A stretch of 64,000 nucleotides of DNA from Bigelowiella natans CCMP2755 (GCA_000320545.1 ADNK01002688.1:5001-69000), one strand, 5' to 3'. Shown: positions 48,936 to 62,652, counted from the first letter of the stretch. Notes: a model not told the origin generated them from the sequence alone. Made by a program: numbers and translations.

Positions 48936-51792
48936 TCACTGAATGCTCTCAAGGATGCTTTCTGTCACTGAAATGGCGTCTTTAAACATCTCAGTAATTT
49001 TCGCCGTGATCTTGTCTTCAAACTCTTCCAGCTTTTGTCGCGATATACACATACAACAGTGTTTTCACATTCACATAAACAATATTACAATTTTCATAAA
49101 TTTAATAATCAAAAGTACCTTTTCCTTAATGACTTCAGCTTCCGAGACTTTATTTTTTTTAATCCCCCTTCCACCAGCATATCGGCTATTCCAGGATTAG
49201 GGATTACTTTAGCTTTTACATAACTTAAAATTATCATCCGTACTTTTTGTGCGAAGATTTTCCTGTGGTTGAAGTCTTGGGCTTCCTCAAAACTTTACCA
49301 CTTACAACTACAGTCGATTTTACGGATCTTGGTCTATTATTGCCTGTATATTTTGATCCCGTTTGCATTGACTTTGAACTTACTTTCCCTTCAGCAGGTC
49401 GACGATGAGATCTTCCATTTTTCCTGGCAGCTGATTTAGGTCTAGATTTGTGTGTAGTTGTATTGCATCAGGTAAATACGATAATTGCTGCTACTACTCA
49501 AAATACATGCTGAATATCATAGATATTGATTTTCCGAATCCACGTGGATGCGACTGAAAATATGGCTTACAATGTTTTTGTTATTTTTTTCTTGACTGTG
49601 CGTCCTTTTTTGCTTGTAATTGGATTTTTAGAACCCTTATTCTGCAAATTACAGCTTGTAAACATTCGAATTTAATAACATGAATTAGCAATGTCCAAAA
49701 CGGATAGTTAAACATTAAAACATAACCTTCTTATTCGAAGCAGTCGATTTGATAGTTTTCTGATCTGATTGCGTCTTTTGCTTCGACACATTGATTTCAG
49801 CTGCCATTTTGGTATTCTTTTCGATCATAATGTGTTTTGATGGAATCTGCTTATCTCCATCTATTAAAGTGATATTTCCTACGTCGTGACTTGGTTCAAG
49901 CTGTGAGCCCATTTCACCTTCATGGGCCATTCCGTTCCTAACCTACAACCTTGCCATCAATTTAATTTTGCTATGGAAATAGGAACAATGTACCTGTTTC
50001 TCAACAGGCTCTAAGAAGAGTTCGACACCAGTCCCACGATCATCTTTTGCTTCAGTATAGGAATCATTTGTCGTTGGTTCTTCGGCAACTGTGGGCAAGA
50101 TGTCAATTGCTTCAGCTTGTGGTTCTGTTGGTTCTGCATTCATAGGCTTTTCGACTACAAGAACTTCGGAGAGAGGTTCCGGGTCTGCTTTCGCCTCTTT
50201 TTGCTCCTTGGCTGTCTGTACGATATCGCCATACCCTTCAATAATGAATGGAGGGGATGGAGGTTGAGGCTGTGGTGGTTCTTCTTCTTCTTCAGCTAGC
50301 TTGGCTTCGGATTCTTCCACTGTGGCTTGACCATGATTCAATTGTAACTTTTGCAAAGAATCTTCAGTGTTAACAAGATCAGTAATCACTTCAAGAGATC
50401 TTTGCTTATCCATCTCCAGGTTTTTACTCTGACTGTTATCCACGCAATTTTGGATGACTTCGAAAGAGTCTTGGTCATCATTCTCTGGTTGTGCAGCTAT
50501 TTCCGGAGACAGAGATGCTTCCTCATTGATCATATTTCTTTCATATTGCGTAGAAACTTCGTTTTCTGCTGTTGATTGAGGGTGAGCCTCAGTTTTGTGC
50601 TTTTCTTCGGGGACTTGGTCTGTCTCTTTTTCCAATGAGATGGCTATATCGACTTGTTTGTGTTCATTTGATACCCTATCTTCAAGATCTTGACGCTCAT
50701 CCTCTGAGATAGCAGCACCACTTATACTTTGTTCATTATTTCCACCTCCTACACGAATGTTCTCTTCCGGGGATGTCCCAACACCATGCGCAATGTGCTT
50801 CTCATTTTGAATTATACCAGGCTCCACATCTATTTTGGAGTCCACGTTATCTGCTGGAGAAACTGGCTCAGGAATTATTTCACGTTCTTCCAGAGGGTTC
50901 TGATTGTTTCCAGTTTCCGAACTAATGTTCACTTCGGAGGATGTCGGTGCCCCAACATCACACGCAGTTTCCTTCTCATTTTGAATTACATCTTGTTGCA
51001 CATCTATTTTGGAGTCCATATTTTCTGATGGAGAAACTTGCTGAGGAACTGTTTCAAGTCCATTTTGAGTGTTCAGATAAGCTTCGGTGGAGATAGAACC
51101 CAGTCTATCACCGTTACTTAAATCTACTTCTGTGGAGGCTCGTGAGTTAGGATTTACGATATATGGATCAGGATGTTTCTCCTCTGCTTGTAGCCCTTGG
51201 GTTGAGTTTTGGTTCTCAATATTGGTATCAGCAGCTACGTAATCGTCACCGTCATCAGAAACATTAGATTCTTGGTGCGGAATAAATGGTTTATATGTGG
51301 CTTCATCTACATTAGGCTGCGGCTCCAACCCATTTGACGATGATTCGAGCGCGGATTTTTCTATCGCAGGTGAATGGATTTCGTTCTTCAGTGAATCAGA
51401 AGACTCTAGTTCTCCTTTTCGTTGGCCTAAATCTGATTCCTGAACAACACAAATACAAATAAGTATTACTAAAATTCTCGCCCATGGATAAGTTCAAAAG
51501 CCCTCAAAATGCGCTCTTTTTCAAATACCTCTTGTTTTAAGGTATCAATTTCCTTTCCATCAACATTTGATTCCTATTGCACGAGTACAAATTTGATCTA
51601 TGTTGCACATTGTGATGCTTGAATTTGTGAGAATGAACGAAAAACCTTATTTTCGTTCGGGCTATCTTCCTGACCATTAATACCCTCTACTTTGCCGCTT
51701 TGATCATTTTCAAAGAAACTGTTTAAATTGATTTCACTACTTGCTGGCTCGGTTGCAACTCCGTTGAAGTCGAGCGAGAACGGATCTTCCAT
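48936..51792 (-). CDS. Unrecognised acidic-to-basic disordered protein with internal repeats
   Basis: Eight minus-strand exons, phases compatible, 759 residues: 51792-51646, 51573-51529, 51439-49994, 49942-49727, 49635-49571, 49441-49244, 49185-49119, 49031-48936. It starts MEDPFSLDFNGV. The large exon is Glu/Asp/Gln/Asn-rich and holds a duplicated unit of about 60 residues: VSPSENMDSKIDV followed by IQNEK, and VSPADNVDSKIDV followed by IQNEK. The next exons are strongly basic (KNPITSKKGRTVKKK, then SAARKNGRSHRRPAEG), and the last 31 residues form an amphipathic helix-like end (KITAKITEMFKDAISVTE). No signal peptide, membrane segment or known domain is visible. Acid half plus basic half suggests a scaffold or chromatin/RNA-associated protein; that is inference. 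It is unusual here in having a 1.4-kb exon and few microsatellites. It is divergent from the chromodomain gene, 750 bp away. Confidence 0.75.
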
Positions 51793-52542
51793 GATAAATG
51801 AGGGTTTGTGCGTTTGATGTTTGATGGGCTCAGCAGCACAGCACCACCTGTTTTATTAATATTCCGTTAGAGCCATCATGGCTTGAGACATAACTTCATT
51901 GGATGACGCACAAACTAAATCCTTGCTCAAAGCACAGTTTTTACCCAACACTTGTGCCTCGATCCAGACGTCAGGATGCGAATAATTTTCAACTTAAATA
52001 TTGATATCCAAAATCGGCTGTTGTCGCGGTGTGCATCGAAGCTTGTATTTTTCTAATATTGAATGGATTTTTGCGTTTTGAATAAAATTTGATGAAAACA
52101 ATTAGATGTCATTTGTGAGTCTTTTGAGTTATAAACTTTACCCATATGTGCCAATTTACATAATATTGTACTCATAATCATACAAATTGTCGTGGATTTT
52201 ACAATATTTGCAAGGAAATATCTCTTTCTTTATTCTGATTCTTTAATAACCCAGGTAGTTAAAATTGGGGGGTGCATTAAATTGGTCAATTAGTTCTCCA
52301 ACCTCTATGTGTGTTGCGTAGGGGTGACCATCTTCCATTAAGCCCCCCAACTTTCATCCTCTTTTTATGTAACGCAGTGTAGCGAAACGAGTCACATTTG
52401 TTCAATGCAAGGTTTACAAAAATGAAACCATCGTATGCATCATTACATTACAAAGTTGTTAAGTCATTTCAATGTCCAATAATTCAATGATCAATGTGTT
52501 GTACCACATACCGCAGACGCAATAAAATTAGAAGAATCAACG
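51793..52542. other. Divergent intergenic region
   Basis: No exon supported. AT-rich spacer between the start of the acidic protein (minus) and the chromodomain protein (plus); likely a shared bidirectional promoter. Contains ATTGG near 52261-52290 and short C/G runs, nothing more specific. Confidence 0.5.
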
Positions 52543-54006
52543 ATGGGTGAAGCCATTGGAGAGAGTCACGATGAAATAAAAGATAGTCTGCGATCAACAA
52601 TGCATAGCAAATTAATAGAAGGAAAGGAATGTAATGAAGAAGGACAAAAAGAAGATCATGATGCAGCAGAATTTGAGGTCGAGGTGTTGATTGGTACGTT
52701 CCACGTCTTAGAATTTAAAGTATCATGCATAGCGGCGATGAATACTGAAACCATTTTCAGAATGGGATTTAATTATTCTGTAATAGGTCACCGGAAAACG
52801 CTCGTTGGACATGTGGAGATGCTTGTAAAATGGAAAGGATATGTATGTTAACCGTTACGCAATAACTGCATTTACAATATGAAATGAGTCCCTTCAATTA
52901 TAAATTTAGGGAGAAGAGGAAGCAACTTGGTTCGTACTTTGTAAATATGAACTCAGCAAGAGCCTTGTATCCTAATTCCCCCTGCCCCAATAACCAATTT
53001 TATTTCAAAATCAGTAAATTTTAAATTATCCATAAATTTATTAGGGAACCAATCGAAAACGTGCACCCTGATCTGCTGGTTGAGTATTTTCTACATAAAA
53101 TGGAAATGATAAAGCACCAAAAAGGAGGCGTAGCACTCTCAAGAGACTCTAAATCCGAAAAAGATTACTCTCGTTTCAGAGCCGGGTAGTATTTAAAAGA
53201 GGCTTTTGAAACCGAAAATGAACAAGATGCAATGGAATAAATGTGTCTCACTGCTCTGTTTGATAAGGTTAAGAAGCATTAGTAGAAAGCTACGACAAAC
53301 AGAAAAAGTGTGTGAAGATTTAAGAAATCAGAACGAAGATTTGCAACGAACTATCAATCAGCTTGTGGATGAAAATGAAGCCATAAAGAAGCAGTCAAAG
53401 GGTATGGAGGCTCCATTGTCTATTGTCCATAAGTCTATAATACTGAAAAAATATTTAGCCTTGGGAAGATCAACATCTTAACTCTTTTCAGAAACATCAT
53501 CATCCAAAGGTCGGAAACATTCTGCTAAAGAAATTGAGATCTTAAGAAAGGTTTATTATTTCAAACGTGCCGTAGCATCACATTTTATATTTTATATCCA
53601 ACTCGTGGTTCATAAAGGAAGTATCTTCTCTTAAGTCGATGTTGCGGTATAATCGTCAAAAACAAAAGAAACAGGTACTGCGAATACTACTTGAGTAGCT
53701 TAACCAAATCCAGGTTTATTTGTTTTTTCCCACTAGATGAGTTTGAGGAAAAATGAGACCCAAAGGATTCAGGCGAAAGAAAAGAGAATACTTCAAATCA
53801 TTGAAAAAGCTACAGCAGATTTAAGTAAAGAAAATATGGAAGAAAATATTCTGGAGCCCACTCTCCGTACCTCAACATTTGAGGTTTCCCGAAAGAGGAG
53901 AAGAAGCACATTCACCAGGCAGGCTTCCAAGAAGTACTGCGATATTTTCGGAAGCTACACAAATCTTGGAAATGTTGCACCAATTGAAGACCCGGCATTT
54001 CTATAA
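52543..54006 (+). CDS. Chromodomain plus coiled-coil protein
   Basis: Eight exons, phases compatible, 295 residues: 52543-52693, 52787-52842, 52910-52929, 53045-53185, 53268-53401, 53492-53550, 53618-53674, 53737-54006. Residues about 45-95 form a chromodomain split by three introns: EFEVEVLIGHRKTLVGHVEM, then LVKWKGYGEEEATWEPIENV, then HPDLLVEYF. The aromatic positions typical of a methyl-lysine cage are present at the start (Phe), at W of VKWKGY and at W of ATWEP. After it comes a charged linker and a heptad-like coiled coil of about 45 residues (RKLRQTEKVCEDLRNQNEDL), then a basic Ser/Arg-rich segment (RKRRRSTFTRQ). Likely nuclear, reading methylated histone tails and dimerising; target mark unknown. 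The third exon is only 20 bases. I do not recognise an orthologue with this exact layout. Confidence 0.85.
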
Positions 54007-55086
54007 TTCACTATGTCAAGGAGCACTATCGTTACTATCGCAGTAACTCCATCTAGCCATTGTGCGTACTAGAGAAAGCAGCAGCAGCAAACATCGCACC
54101 ACATTGCTAGATGCAGTGCGTTCGCGTGCGCTCCTGTGTGCGCGTATCAGGCAGCCAGGTGTCTGCGAGCCGGCCACGCAAAGCGATTGTTCTGGATTGG
54201 CTTGCTTGCAAGCTTGGCACGTGCCCACACCTAGCTAGCTAGACACTGCTTTTTGTCATCGAAATTTTGAGAACGCTGAAAACATCGATCGCCGTTGGAG
54301 ATCACACGCTGGCATGCACATGCACGCAACGCAACACGCTAGCACGGATGTGTGCAACAGACAGTTCTAGAGTTTGTTGTGCACGTTCACGCCACTAGAC
54401 CAGCAATGTTTCTTGCCGTTTGATGCAAATGCTTTGACAATCCAGGACATCTGAAAAAATCGACGCGAGGGCTCTTGCTAGCTTGGCCCTCCGCGCGCAC
54501 TTTGATCGCAGCCAAGCTGTGCAGCAAGTTGCGTCCACACGTGTTCAAAGCACAGCACGCAAGCGTGCGTGCAGTTGCGTCCGCACGTGTTCGAAGCACA
54601 GCACGCAAGCGTGAAAAGCACTCGGGCTAGCGGGGGAAAATGCCGTGTCCTGTCTGTCAACGATCGTCGTGAGCTAGTGAGGGTCGATCAAACATCGATC
54701 ACTCCAGCACTCACTTGTGTGAGGAACGTTCAACGTTGAACACAGCAGTGAGCCCGGTGCGTGCGAACTGTGCGCGGAACGACTCGAGTGAATCACGCGG
54801 GAAGTCGAACGAACGAGTCAATGAGTGCTTCCAATTGCAACAGTGCGTGCTAGCGTGTGCAGCTGAGATTGTTAAAAAAAAGCAGAAGAGGACCGTCGAT
54901 CAAAAGCTCTGTGTAATTGTCCCTCTGATGATGATGTGTGACTACACTCTGGAGCTGGAAAGTTGCCAAGTTGCCCAACTTGATCACCAACTTTCGTGCA
55001 CGTGTGCCCCTGATGAAAACCATCACTGGGGCACGACTGTGGCAACTCCTAGACTCTGGAACTGCACGTGTGCGCCTTGCTGTGTT

Positions 55087-55121
<35 letters not shown>

Positions 55122-55837
55122 GCACGCGTTGCAGGGCAGCTCGAAACAAAGTGGAAGTGCACACTTTCGAAACCAAAACACGACTGAAAGATGACACGCT
55201 TCCTCCCACAATCAGACACTTCAAGTGCATGAACGGCACTTCTTTCCCACCTCTGGAACAATGAACAATGAACTGGGCCCACAATGTCATCGAACGTCAA
55301 CTCCGCATTGAGCAATGAGAACAATGAGAACTGATGAAAAACCACACTTCCAAAGTGTGACAAGACACTTGCAGTGTGCGAAATGCAGTGCCTCGAACTG
55401 GCTTCAGTGAGGACTGAAAACTGTGCCTCGAACCAACTTTAGTGGGCTAGTGAGAACTAACTAGTGAAACAAAAAGGAATCAAGAATGGCATCATTCTAG
55501 CCACTCCTCCATTCCTAGTTTCTTCATGGTTGCAAAATCCACATCGAATCAGCTAGCTAGTCGTAGTCAATTCCATCAATGCAATTCATAGGTGTTGATC
55601 AAACAAATGTTCGCCTAATTCATATGGTAGGAAATTGCACGTTCAGAATGGGCAAAATGAAATCAGAATTTCCAGTCAATATTATTAGAAGTGTGAGATG
55701 TTTGTGGGGTAAAAAAGTTGTCTAGTTTTTTCTTGAAATTGCCCTGATCAAATCGGAGGAGTATCCTCCACCAGGAACTTTCCCAGAATAGAACTCACCC
55801 CACCGCTACTGCTCCTTCTCTTCTGCTGTATTTAATT
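54007..55837. other. Intergenic region, CG/CTAG-rich with short direct repeats
   Basis: About 1.8 kb with no supported exon. It is richer in G+C than neighbouring introns, with many CACGTG, GCACGC and GCTAGC words, a 46-bp-period direct repeat (54528-54613) and a GT run near 55085-55122. Open frames here lack splice sites and domain signals. Confidence 0.6.
54528..54613. repeat. Direct repeat, 40 bp copies, 46-bp period
   Basis: 54528-54567 and 54574-54613 (GTTGCGTCCRCACGTGTTCR then AAGCACAGCACGCAAGCGTG) differ at only two positions. Each copy contains CACGTG, an E-box/G-box core. Confidence 0.9.
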
Positions 55838-56561
55838 ATGAGCCAGCCAGCTCATGTAATAGTAAATAAAACCATCCCCCTGCTGAATGCAAAGAAGACG
55901 GGGAACGGGGACAAAGAGAAAGAGAAAGAGAAGACGAAGGAGAAGTCTACCAAAAAGTCTCTGGAAAAGAAGAAGAAGAAAAAGGAGGGGGAAAAGCGAC
56001 CCCCTCCTCCATCAGTTGCTGGATGGTTAAAGAAGAGCAAACGAAAATGGAAAGTTTTGTCATCATTCCACACCCTCATTGTTCGCGAGGATTCTTCCCA
56101 GGTTAGCTCATTTCCCCCCCTTTTTTTGATGTGATGATATGATGCTTCTTAGCATGTTTATTGATACTGATTCTTCTGATCTTTGTTTCAGATTCTTATG
56201 GTTTTAAATTGGAATGAGATGGATAAACTCTTCTTTCCTCAAGTTACTCTGAGAGGGTTGGAAGGAGGCCTTCCTGACATGTGGGATATCACACCTAAAA
56301 ATACAGGTCTGCCTGTCGATAGTTGCGCCTTTACTTCTCTATCACGACAGGAGCTGCAGATAATTATAACTTTTCCTATTCTTTCGTATCAAAAGGTCTC
56401 AAGTTTGAAAAAGGTCCAGGAGTAGTCGGACGCAACCTAGTATTATTAGTGGAGGACCAACAGTATTTAAAACCCTCTGATTTACAGGCTTCAATCCATT
56501 CGAACAACTCAAGGTAGTAGTAGCAGCGATAGCAGTTATAGGTGTACTATATGGAGAGAAT

Positions 56562-56607
<46 letters not shown>

Positions 56608-57146
56608 CATCGTGAACTACTGCTACTACAACTACTACACACACACTTGCACAGAGGTTATAATACGGGGTTCGTCCGAGCATTCAAGCCGCTCATTGTG
56701 GACGCAAAGAAGGTAGGGCAGTTGGTTGTACATTGATAGTGTTAGGAATTGTTATTTTCAAAAAGAGTAGCAAGTATAGCAACTTGTAGCAGCTGCACAC
56801 CATTGAAATACTCCAATAAAAAAAGTACATGGCCGCCTCATTGTCATCAGTATTGCCATGCAGTCATAATCATCATCATTGCTACTATCATTCAGTTAGT
56901 TCAACAGATATGTAAACTAGAACTGCCCATGCCAAATAAACTCTTTTCAAAATTAAATTTAGCTTAATACATATCAGAGAAATAGTTACGAGAATATTGA
57001 GATAGGTTGGTTTGTTGATGTTCCTTCTTCTTTTTATTTAGAAGCAGTACCTGATTGACGTCACCGGTTGGTTGATGTCTTTCTCTACCTATGCACAAAA
57101 AGCTATTCGTCAAAGACGAGGAGCATTCGGTACCATTATTTGCACA

Positions 57147-57184
<38 letters not shown>

Positions 57185-57192
57185 ATATATCA

Positions 57193-57225
<33 letters not shown>

Positions 57226-58868
57226 TTGGATGATGCAGTTAAACAAAGAAATTGGAGTTAAGGATGTTCGTCAATAATGTCAACTTCAAAATTAACAACA
57301 GGGGGGGGAGGAGAGCAGACGATGCTAAAGGATATCAAGGCTTTTCCTGAAAACTTTTTCCTTCTGATGCTATGTCAGAAAAGATCTTCAAATCCTCTCA
57401 AGTTAGAAATCACTTAAAGCATAAATAAACATAAATTATCTCTTCGTTTTTACTTCTCCTTATCATCGATAACCGTCACAGATAAGAATAATAATTATTC
57501 TCACTTGTTATTCTTTCTGATTCAGGGATTACTCGAACAAGACCGTGTACTTCACTGTCGCTTTTTGTCGCCTTCCAGACTACCCCATGACCCCAAGGGT
57601 ATTTATTTATTTATTTATGTATTGGTTCACTAATTCGTATGAAACAATTGTTGCAGCACATATACTTCTTTTTCAGCTGAGTAGTAACAATTGTTCCTTT
57701 ATCACCATTCACTCTTAGTGAGCTTGTGTATGTTATTAATCATCAATGCTTAAGTGAATTGCATATTTTTCTTGTGATTGATTTACTCCTTTCGCTCTCC
57801 ATTATTTATATTATTAACATTTATAATACGATGATGATGCTGATGATAATGATGGTATTAACAGGTGGCGGATCGTCGAGTGGGATACTTCACTACTGCG
57901 ATAACAGTGGGTGGTGAGAAGGTTTGAGAAGATGATTATGATGATGATGGTGATGGTGATGATGATCAACGATCGCTGCTGCTGCTACTATGATAAGATT
58001 ATAATGAGATAAATTTGTATTAATTCGTATTCTTAGAAATAAATCAACATCATCGCCTTTACGCTTCATCCATCGTCATCATTTTTTCTCACTCTATTTT
58101 TTTGTTGATTCATTGGTACTTTTATCATCTTGTATTATTATCTGGTACTTGCTCTCTAGAGGGTGAGCTTTCGTCAAAGTGTTATCAATAAATGGGACTT
58201 AAATAGGAGGAACAACGAAATTGTGTAATACTAACTACTACTAAATTCTCACCATTTCTTCCATCTATTAGCTGCTACTATTCTTACGATCTGGAAAGCA
58301 GCAATATATTGCTTAGTGAATTCTTGATGTGGTTACTGCTACTACTACTACCACTACTACTACTACTACTACTACTAACACAACTACTACGTTCAGATAC
58401 GTCATTGACCCTTCTGTTCCTAAGTTATTTTGGACAACAATAAAGAAAGCAGTCACATCATGGAACTTTGCTTTCCATCAAGCAGGGTACTACGTCACCA
58501 CCACCAGTGGGTAGAGGAGAAGGAGGGCGAGGAGGAGGAGGAGGAGGAAGGGCACCAACTGCTACTACTACTACTACTACTGCTACCTACTACCGATAAT
58601 GTCTGATTGCTGCTTCGTAATATTTAACAACAACAACCATTAGTCAGTCGTCTCCGTTTCAATTAACCCTTTGTGCATTCAACGACAGACTGAGTGAGTG
58701 AGCGATGAATATGACATTATTGGTTTAGATATAAAAACGACCCTGTAAAGTGCTATTCCAAGGTCCCCTCTTGTTATTTTTTTATATTTTTTTTAGTTTT
58801 TGGTAAAACGTTTGATGATGACACTGATATCAGCAACGGGTGTATTTTTAATGCCTTATAATAACATT

Positions 58869-58926
<58 letters not shown>

Positions 58927-60650
58927 TTCTCTTCAGGGAGATGTAGGGTTCCCTCTTGACTACAGTGCTGGGGATGCACGTTATTCTGCAATATTTATGA
59001 CTGATCCTTTCTTTTCGGTATACGGATACGGCCCATCTCTCACAGATTTCAGATCGGTACTGCTACTATTACTATTACTACTACTACTACTACTACTACA
59101 ACCACTGTACTATTAGCTGCTACTGCCTCAGTACTGTTGTTTATTATATAGGGTGAGATACTAGTAGGACATGTGTTGTTGGGGTTCTCTAGTTTTGTCA
59201 GAGGCACCTCCGCCTTTTCTTTGGAGGCTTTACAAAAAGGTAGATAAAACGTCAAGAACGTAGGAAACGAGAGGAGGAAGGAGAAGGGGGAGGGTTAGGG
59301 TGATTTATAGCGGCAGTTGAAATGCCTTGTTTGTTAACAACAGTTTGCTTAGTTCCAGTAATTGTGCATTTCGTCAATCTTTACCATCTATTTTGCCTCA
59401 TCAACTATTTTGTATTTTCTAGTTGATGTGTTTTGCTGCTAATTATAACTATTGAAAATTGGTAGTAAAATTTTCTTTTTCTGTGCTATAATAGTATATT
59501 TTTGTTCCTATCATTTTTTATAAATTCATTATTATTATTTGTTTTGTTGATTGATATATTCAGATTTCGACTATCCAATGCTCGAAGCAGATCATCCTGA
59601 TGTTGTCAAAAACCTCTACTTCACGGTAGTATTGCTTCCTTCCGTTATTATTTCGATGTTTGTGCTCAAAGCTTCTTTGTCCGTATCAGAGTATTTCTTC
59701 TTTTATGCAACAGTCTTTATCATCACCATACACATTTAGATGATACGCAGTAGCAATATCATTATGACTTTATCATCATCATCGCCATGCACATTTAGAT
59801 GATACGCAGTAGCAATATCATTATGACGATGATGATGATGATGATGGTGGTGATGATGATATGGGCATATATATTATGATAAATCATCTTTAGGTTATGC
59901 ACGAGGTAGGCCACACACTTGGTTTGAGGCACAACTTTATCTCCACAGAAGATGGAAAGTCAAGTGTGATGGATTACCCTGATGATATCGGTACTATAAT
60001 TCATCCATCCATCATCGTCTACTACTACTACTACTACTACTACTGGAAAAGACAGACGTGTTTGCCGTTCACATTTCTTCTCCTTCTTCTTCTTCTTCTT
60101 CTTCTTCTTCTTCTTCTCCTTATGCCAATTATTAACAATAAGCGTCGATTCCTCTCTCCTTCCCTTGACCTCTCACTACTACTCGTGTCCCCTCCCCCGC
60201 GTCATTCTAATTGAAAGACACTGTAAGCGTTCGGGGAGAAGGCATCTTTGGAGGTTGAGCATGTGTGTGTGTGTGTGGGTGTGTGTGTGTGTGTAAAACT
60301 CCTCTTTGGGTATTCTTTCTGATTTACTGGTGGTTGATAGGACATTATCTGAATGATATTGGGAAATACGACATCTATGCCATCAAATATGGGTAAGAAA
60401 GTCATTCAAGGAGTGAGTGAGTGATTGGTGGGTGTTATCAATGATGAATAAGAACACAATCCCCATATCTTTCATCATGCTCCTCATCGTCATCATCATC
60501 ATCATCCTGATCTTCATGAATGTATAGATATACACCATTGACTGACGAAAAACGGGGTACAAAGCATCAAAAACTAAATTTACTAGCAAATGGCCAGGAT
60601 CATTATGAGGTGGTTGTTCTCACTTATTTGTGTGTGTTGTTTTGTTTTGT

Positions 60651-60681
<31 letters not shown>

Positions 60682-60854
60682 TTGTGTGCGTGGTGGGTAT
60701 GTGAGTAGTAGTAGCAGTTTTTATTATACTACTACTTCTACAACTAATCCTGCTACTACTACTACTACTACTACAATGATTATATAAATTATTATCATCA
60801 TTGCTATTAACAATATCTTCCCCCTCCCCCTCCCCCTCCCCCTCCTTCTACTAT

Positions 60855-60886
<32 letters not shown>

Positions 60887-61145
60887 TCCCTGCTGCAGGC
60901 ACTGTCACCTGTCGCGCAAAATCCTCTATTTGCAACAGATGAGAATGTGTTTGGCCTTGATCCTCGGGTTAACCGTTGGGCAAATAACGTACGTGATGAT
61001 GACTGATGACGATTGATGCTGATTGTGGTCAAGATTAAGATGCCACGTAGAAGTACATGGCAACAACTTGGCAACAACTTGGCAACAACTTGCTGCTGCT
61101 GCTGCTGTTTCTGGCTGCGTGGTTGTAAATATAAACATCTCCCGC

Positions 61146-61181
<36 letters not shown>

Positions 61182-61717
61182 ACTGATGTTTATTCTTTTC
61201 CATTAGGTTGAGCTGATGGGAGTTGACAAACTCAAGTTCAGCATAAATCGCAAAAATCAACTGTTGAAAATAGTGGAAAGCGGTAATGTGAGGCCTGAGG
61301 TATATTCAAGTCATATCATCAGCGTCATTCAAAGCTGCTTTCGATCTATGGGAGTCAGCATTCGTTTTATTGGAGGCTCTTTTACAGATAGAAAGCGTTT
61401 ACAAGTAATAGTACCAGTAGTAGTCGTCGTCATCGTCGTCGTATTGGTTGTAATGAGTCGTAAGAACTAGGATTGGATGTTGTTGTTGTTACGATAATGA
61501 TGATGATTATAATAACAATAACGATACTACATAAAGATCATTGATGATCAGAACTACATGTTGTACTACTTGCTTTATATCCTTCATCTTTCCCCTCCAC
61601 CCTCATTATCATCATCATGATCATTAACATATTCAACGAGTCAAATAAAAGTGATCAGTATCTATGACTACTAATAATCAATTATTGCATAACTTTAATG
61701 TGGTACTGTTGTTGTTG

Positions 61718-61757
<40 letters not shown>

Positions 61758-61982
61758 GGCTAATGCAATGGAATGCATTATTATTACTACTATTTATGGT
61801 CTTTGTTGTTGTGTCCATGTACTACTACCAATGGAATACATTATTACTACTACTATCATAGTCGTCGTTGTGTAACCCATGAACTACTACCATGATTTAC
61901 CAAAAAAAAAAATGATAATAGCCTACTAAGCATGATTCTATATTTTATAATAATAGGTTAATCCATGTTCTCGTTCTATGGG

Positions 61983-62020
<38 letters not shown>

Positions 62021-62477
62021 AATAGGATAATAGTAGCAGTAGTGGTAGTAGTAGTAATAATGCTGAGTTCTGCAGCTGCTTTACCGTCATAACTAACAAC
62101 CGAAACTCTGATGATGCTTAGTGTGAATAAATAATAGAATGTAGGTCGTCATCTCTCATGGATAATTGCCAATAACTTATCTATGCTGTTGAGTTTCTGT
62201 TGTTAATTATGATGGTAAAGCAGCTGCAGAACTCCACTCACACTCTGCATCAAACTCACCATCATCATCATCATCATCCTCATAGGATTTCGTGCAATAA
62301 AGTCAATGGTTGACTTTATGGTTGGCCCTCTGCTAAGATTTACGGCAGAAGAACAAAAGTGTGGATGTAGAAGGAACTTATTATTGCACTAGGAAGAGGA
62401 GGAGGAGAAGAAGAAGCATATCTCATGATGTGAAAATCGTTAAAATAAGAAGTTGCAGTCCATAGTATTCCTTACAA

Positions 62478-62513
<36 letters not shown>

Positions 62514-62652
62514 TGGGAACAGGTACATGCTACAGGCACGATCCGACTATTCTCTAGACCAGGTACTAATAGTATTCTTTACGATCCGACTATTTTCTAG
62601 ACCAGGTAGGTGCTGCCTGCAACTATTAGTATTCTTTATACTGCTTTAAGTT

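Noticed and set aside
52690-52850. Chromodomain taken as evidence for a chromovirus retrotransposon
   Set aside because: No gag, protease, reverse transcriptase, RNase H or integrase motif and no long terminal repeats are seen nearby, and the gene has seven ordinary introns.
54715-55290. Overlapping frames of 100-160 residues on both strands near 55 kb
   Set aside because: No splice signals, no recognisable domain, and compositional match to other intergenic blocks; open frames there follow from locally higher G+C.
61059-61092. Possible CRISPR-like direct repeats
   Set aside because: The copies are head-to-tail without spacers, only 11 bp long, and lie in a eukaryotic intron.
60724-61260. 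178-residue minus-strand frame
   Set aside because: Composed of Asp, Gln, Ser and Val runs from microsatellites, and antisense to phase-supported metalloprotease exons.
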